Shown here: in pieces, positions 63,256-64,000 of the stretch | How positions within the stretch are numbered: position 1 is the first letter of the stretch | Layout: each line of letters opens with the position of its first letter | Source: Isoetes taiwanensis | Lineage: Eukaryota; Streptophyta; Lycopodiopsida; Isoetales; Isoetaceae | Length of the DNA stretch: 64,000 nucleotides | Assembly: GCA_021234155.1 (NCBI GenBank) | Contig: JAJEKV010000103.1 | Span: 3,288,001 to 3,352,000, forward strand | Reading direction: 5' to 3' | Notes under the pieces: model-generated | Databases searched by the model: none | What the model was told of the DNA's origin: nothing | What the model saw: the letters and a program-made list of their open reading frames with translations, nothing else | Position numbers and translations under genes: made by a program

Positions 63256-64000
63256 CGCCCACCCTCCCTTAATGTGTATATTATTGTAAATGTTGTTTTT
63301 TATCGTGTGGCATGCGTGACCAGCCCCTCGCTTTTTCGAGGTTTTTTCTCTATTGGTTTTTTTGTTCGTGATGTGCGGGTCCAGGGGTGATGCACGGCTT
63401 CGGTATTCTCTGTGGAGCGTGGCCTTTTTTGTGGAGACATTTAGCAGTCTTGCGTTGTCCGAGCTCCTTGCCGAGATCCCAAAAGGGTGGGGTTTGTTAA
63501 TCCCGGCGATAAGCTCTCGGCAGGTATACTAGGCAACATCTGTAGCACACAATTTTATTTGGGGTCCAGATGACATATAGTCTGTTCCGAATCATCTATT
63601 GAGGTGGAGCCTGTATAGTTTCAGGGGATGGACAAAAGTACGTACAAGTGGTAATGAAATGAAGGGAGGGGGCAACCTATTTCTTGTTGGACTTGGTGAC
63701 GGGGAGATGGAACAAAAGGTGATGGAAGACTGTTACATACAAATGGTAATGCAATGAAGGGAGGGGCAATCTATTTCTTGTTGGACTTGGTGACAATTGG
63801 AAAGGTGGTGGAAGTCTATTATTTGCTGGACTGATCTTATTGACGTTGGAGTTGGAGAAGCATGAACATCAGAAGAAAACACATTTGGCCACGTGTTCTA
63901 TCCGAACTAGAGGAACTATAGACAACAAAAGGGGGTGGAAGTTTGTTCACAACGCGTTTAACCATCTTCAACAACTGCAAAACATTAGAGAGACAGCAAC
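63256..64000. other. Unassigned, one small duplication
   Basis: AATGAAATGAAGGGAGGG-type sequence recurs near 63654 and 63750 (TATTTCTTGTTGGACTTGGT in both). No gene recognised to the window end. Confidence 0.5.

Overview
The window looks like nuclear DNA of a land plant. It holds remnants or copies of plant-type families: an F-box gene, PPR fragments, a UDP-glycosyltransferase with a PSPG box, a gamma carbonic anhydrase and a small heat-shock protein. Introns are GT-AG (one GC donor). The repeats are plant-type too: a Tat-like Ty3 element, L1-type LINEs with a zf-RVT-like end, CACTA TNP2 debris, a Tourist-like MITE and a tRNA-derived SINE. I cannot name the species. Most of the sequence is repeats and decayed genes, so this is a gene-poor, transposon-rich region.

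Layout. 1-10.5 kb: a hypothetical minus-strand gene whose intron holds a Ty3 retrotransposon (325-7657) with 5-bp target duplications; other intron sequence carries near-perfect palindromes. 10.9-12 kb: two tandem duplications, one of which folds into long paired hairpins. 12-16.6 kb: mostly unassigned. 16.6-23.5 kb: an intact intronless F-box gene (20451-22229), a tandem duplication of PPR plus membrane-protein exons upstream of it, and a truncated copy of the F-box gene downstream. 23.5-35.9 kb: a composite repeat zone with CGTCGCATGCGACG motifs at both ends. Inside it are a decayed kinase, a telobox-like cluster, a MITE, a tandem array, and an L1-type LINE inserted in a purine-only tract. 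36.1-44.16 kb: a GC-rich tandem array with a unit of about 1.1 kb. 44.2-47.3 kb: short repeats and a decayed CACTA transposase. 48.0-48.4 kb: a gamma carbonic anhydrase pseudogene. 49.9-54 kb: a three-exon membrane-protein gene whose large intron contains a small heat-shock-like gene and a UGT pseudogene on the other strand. 55.5-64 kb: two truncated LINEs, a SINE, small tandem duplications, an unrecognised 288-residue reading frame, and a duplicated RY-motif block.

The genes do not form an operon or a visible pathway. The window's biology is mainly nesting: elements within introns, genes within introns, and repeats within repeats. The best candidates for something undescribed are the palindrome and hairpin families at 8.8-11.8 kb, the Ty3 element with a second RNase H ahead of its reverse transcriptase and an inverted copy of its primer-binding site, and the nested gene set at 49.9-54 kb. 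All similarity calls come from reading translations by eye; no database search was possible.
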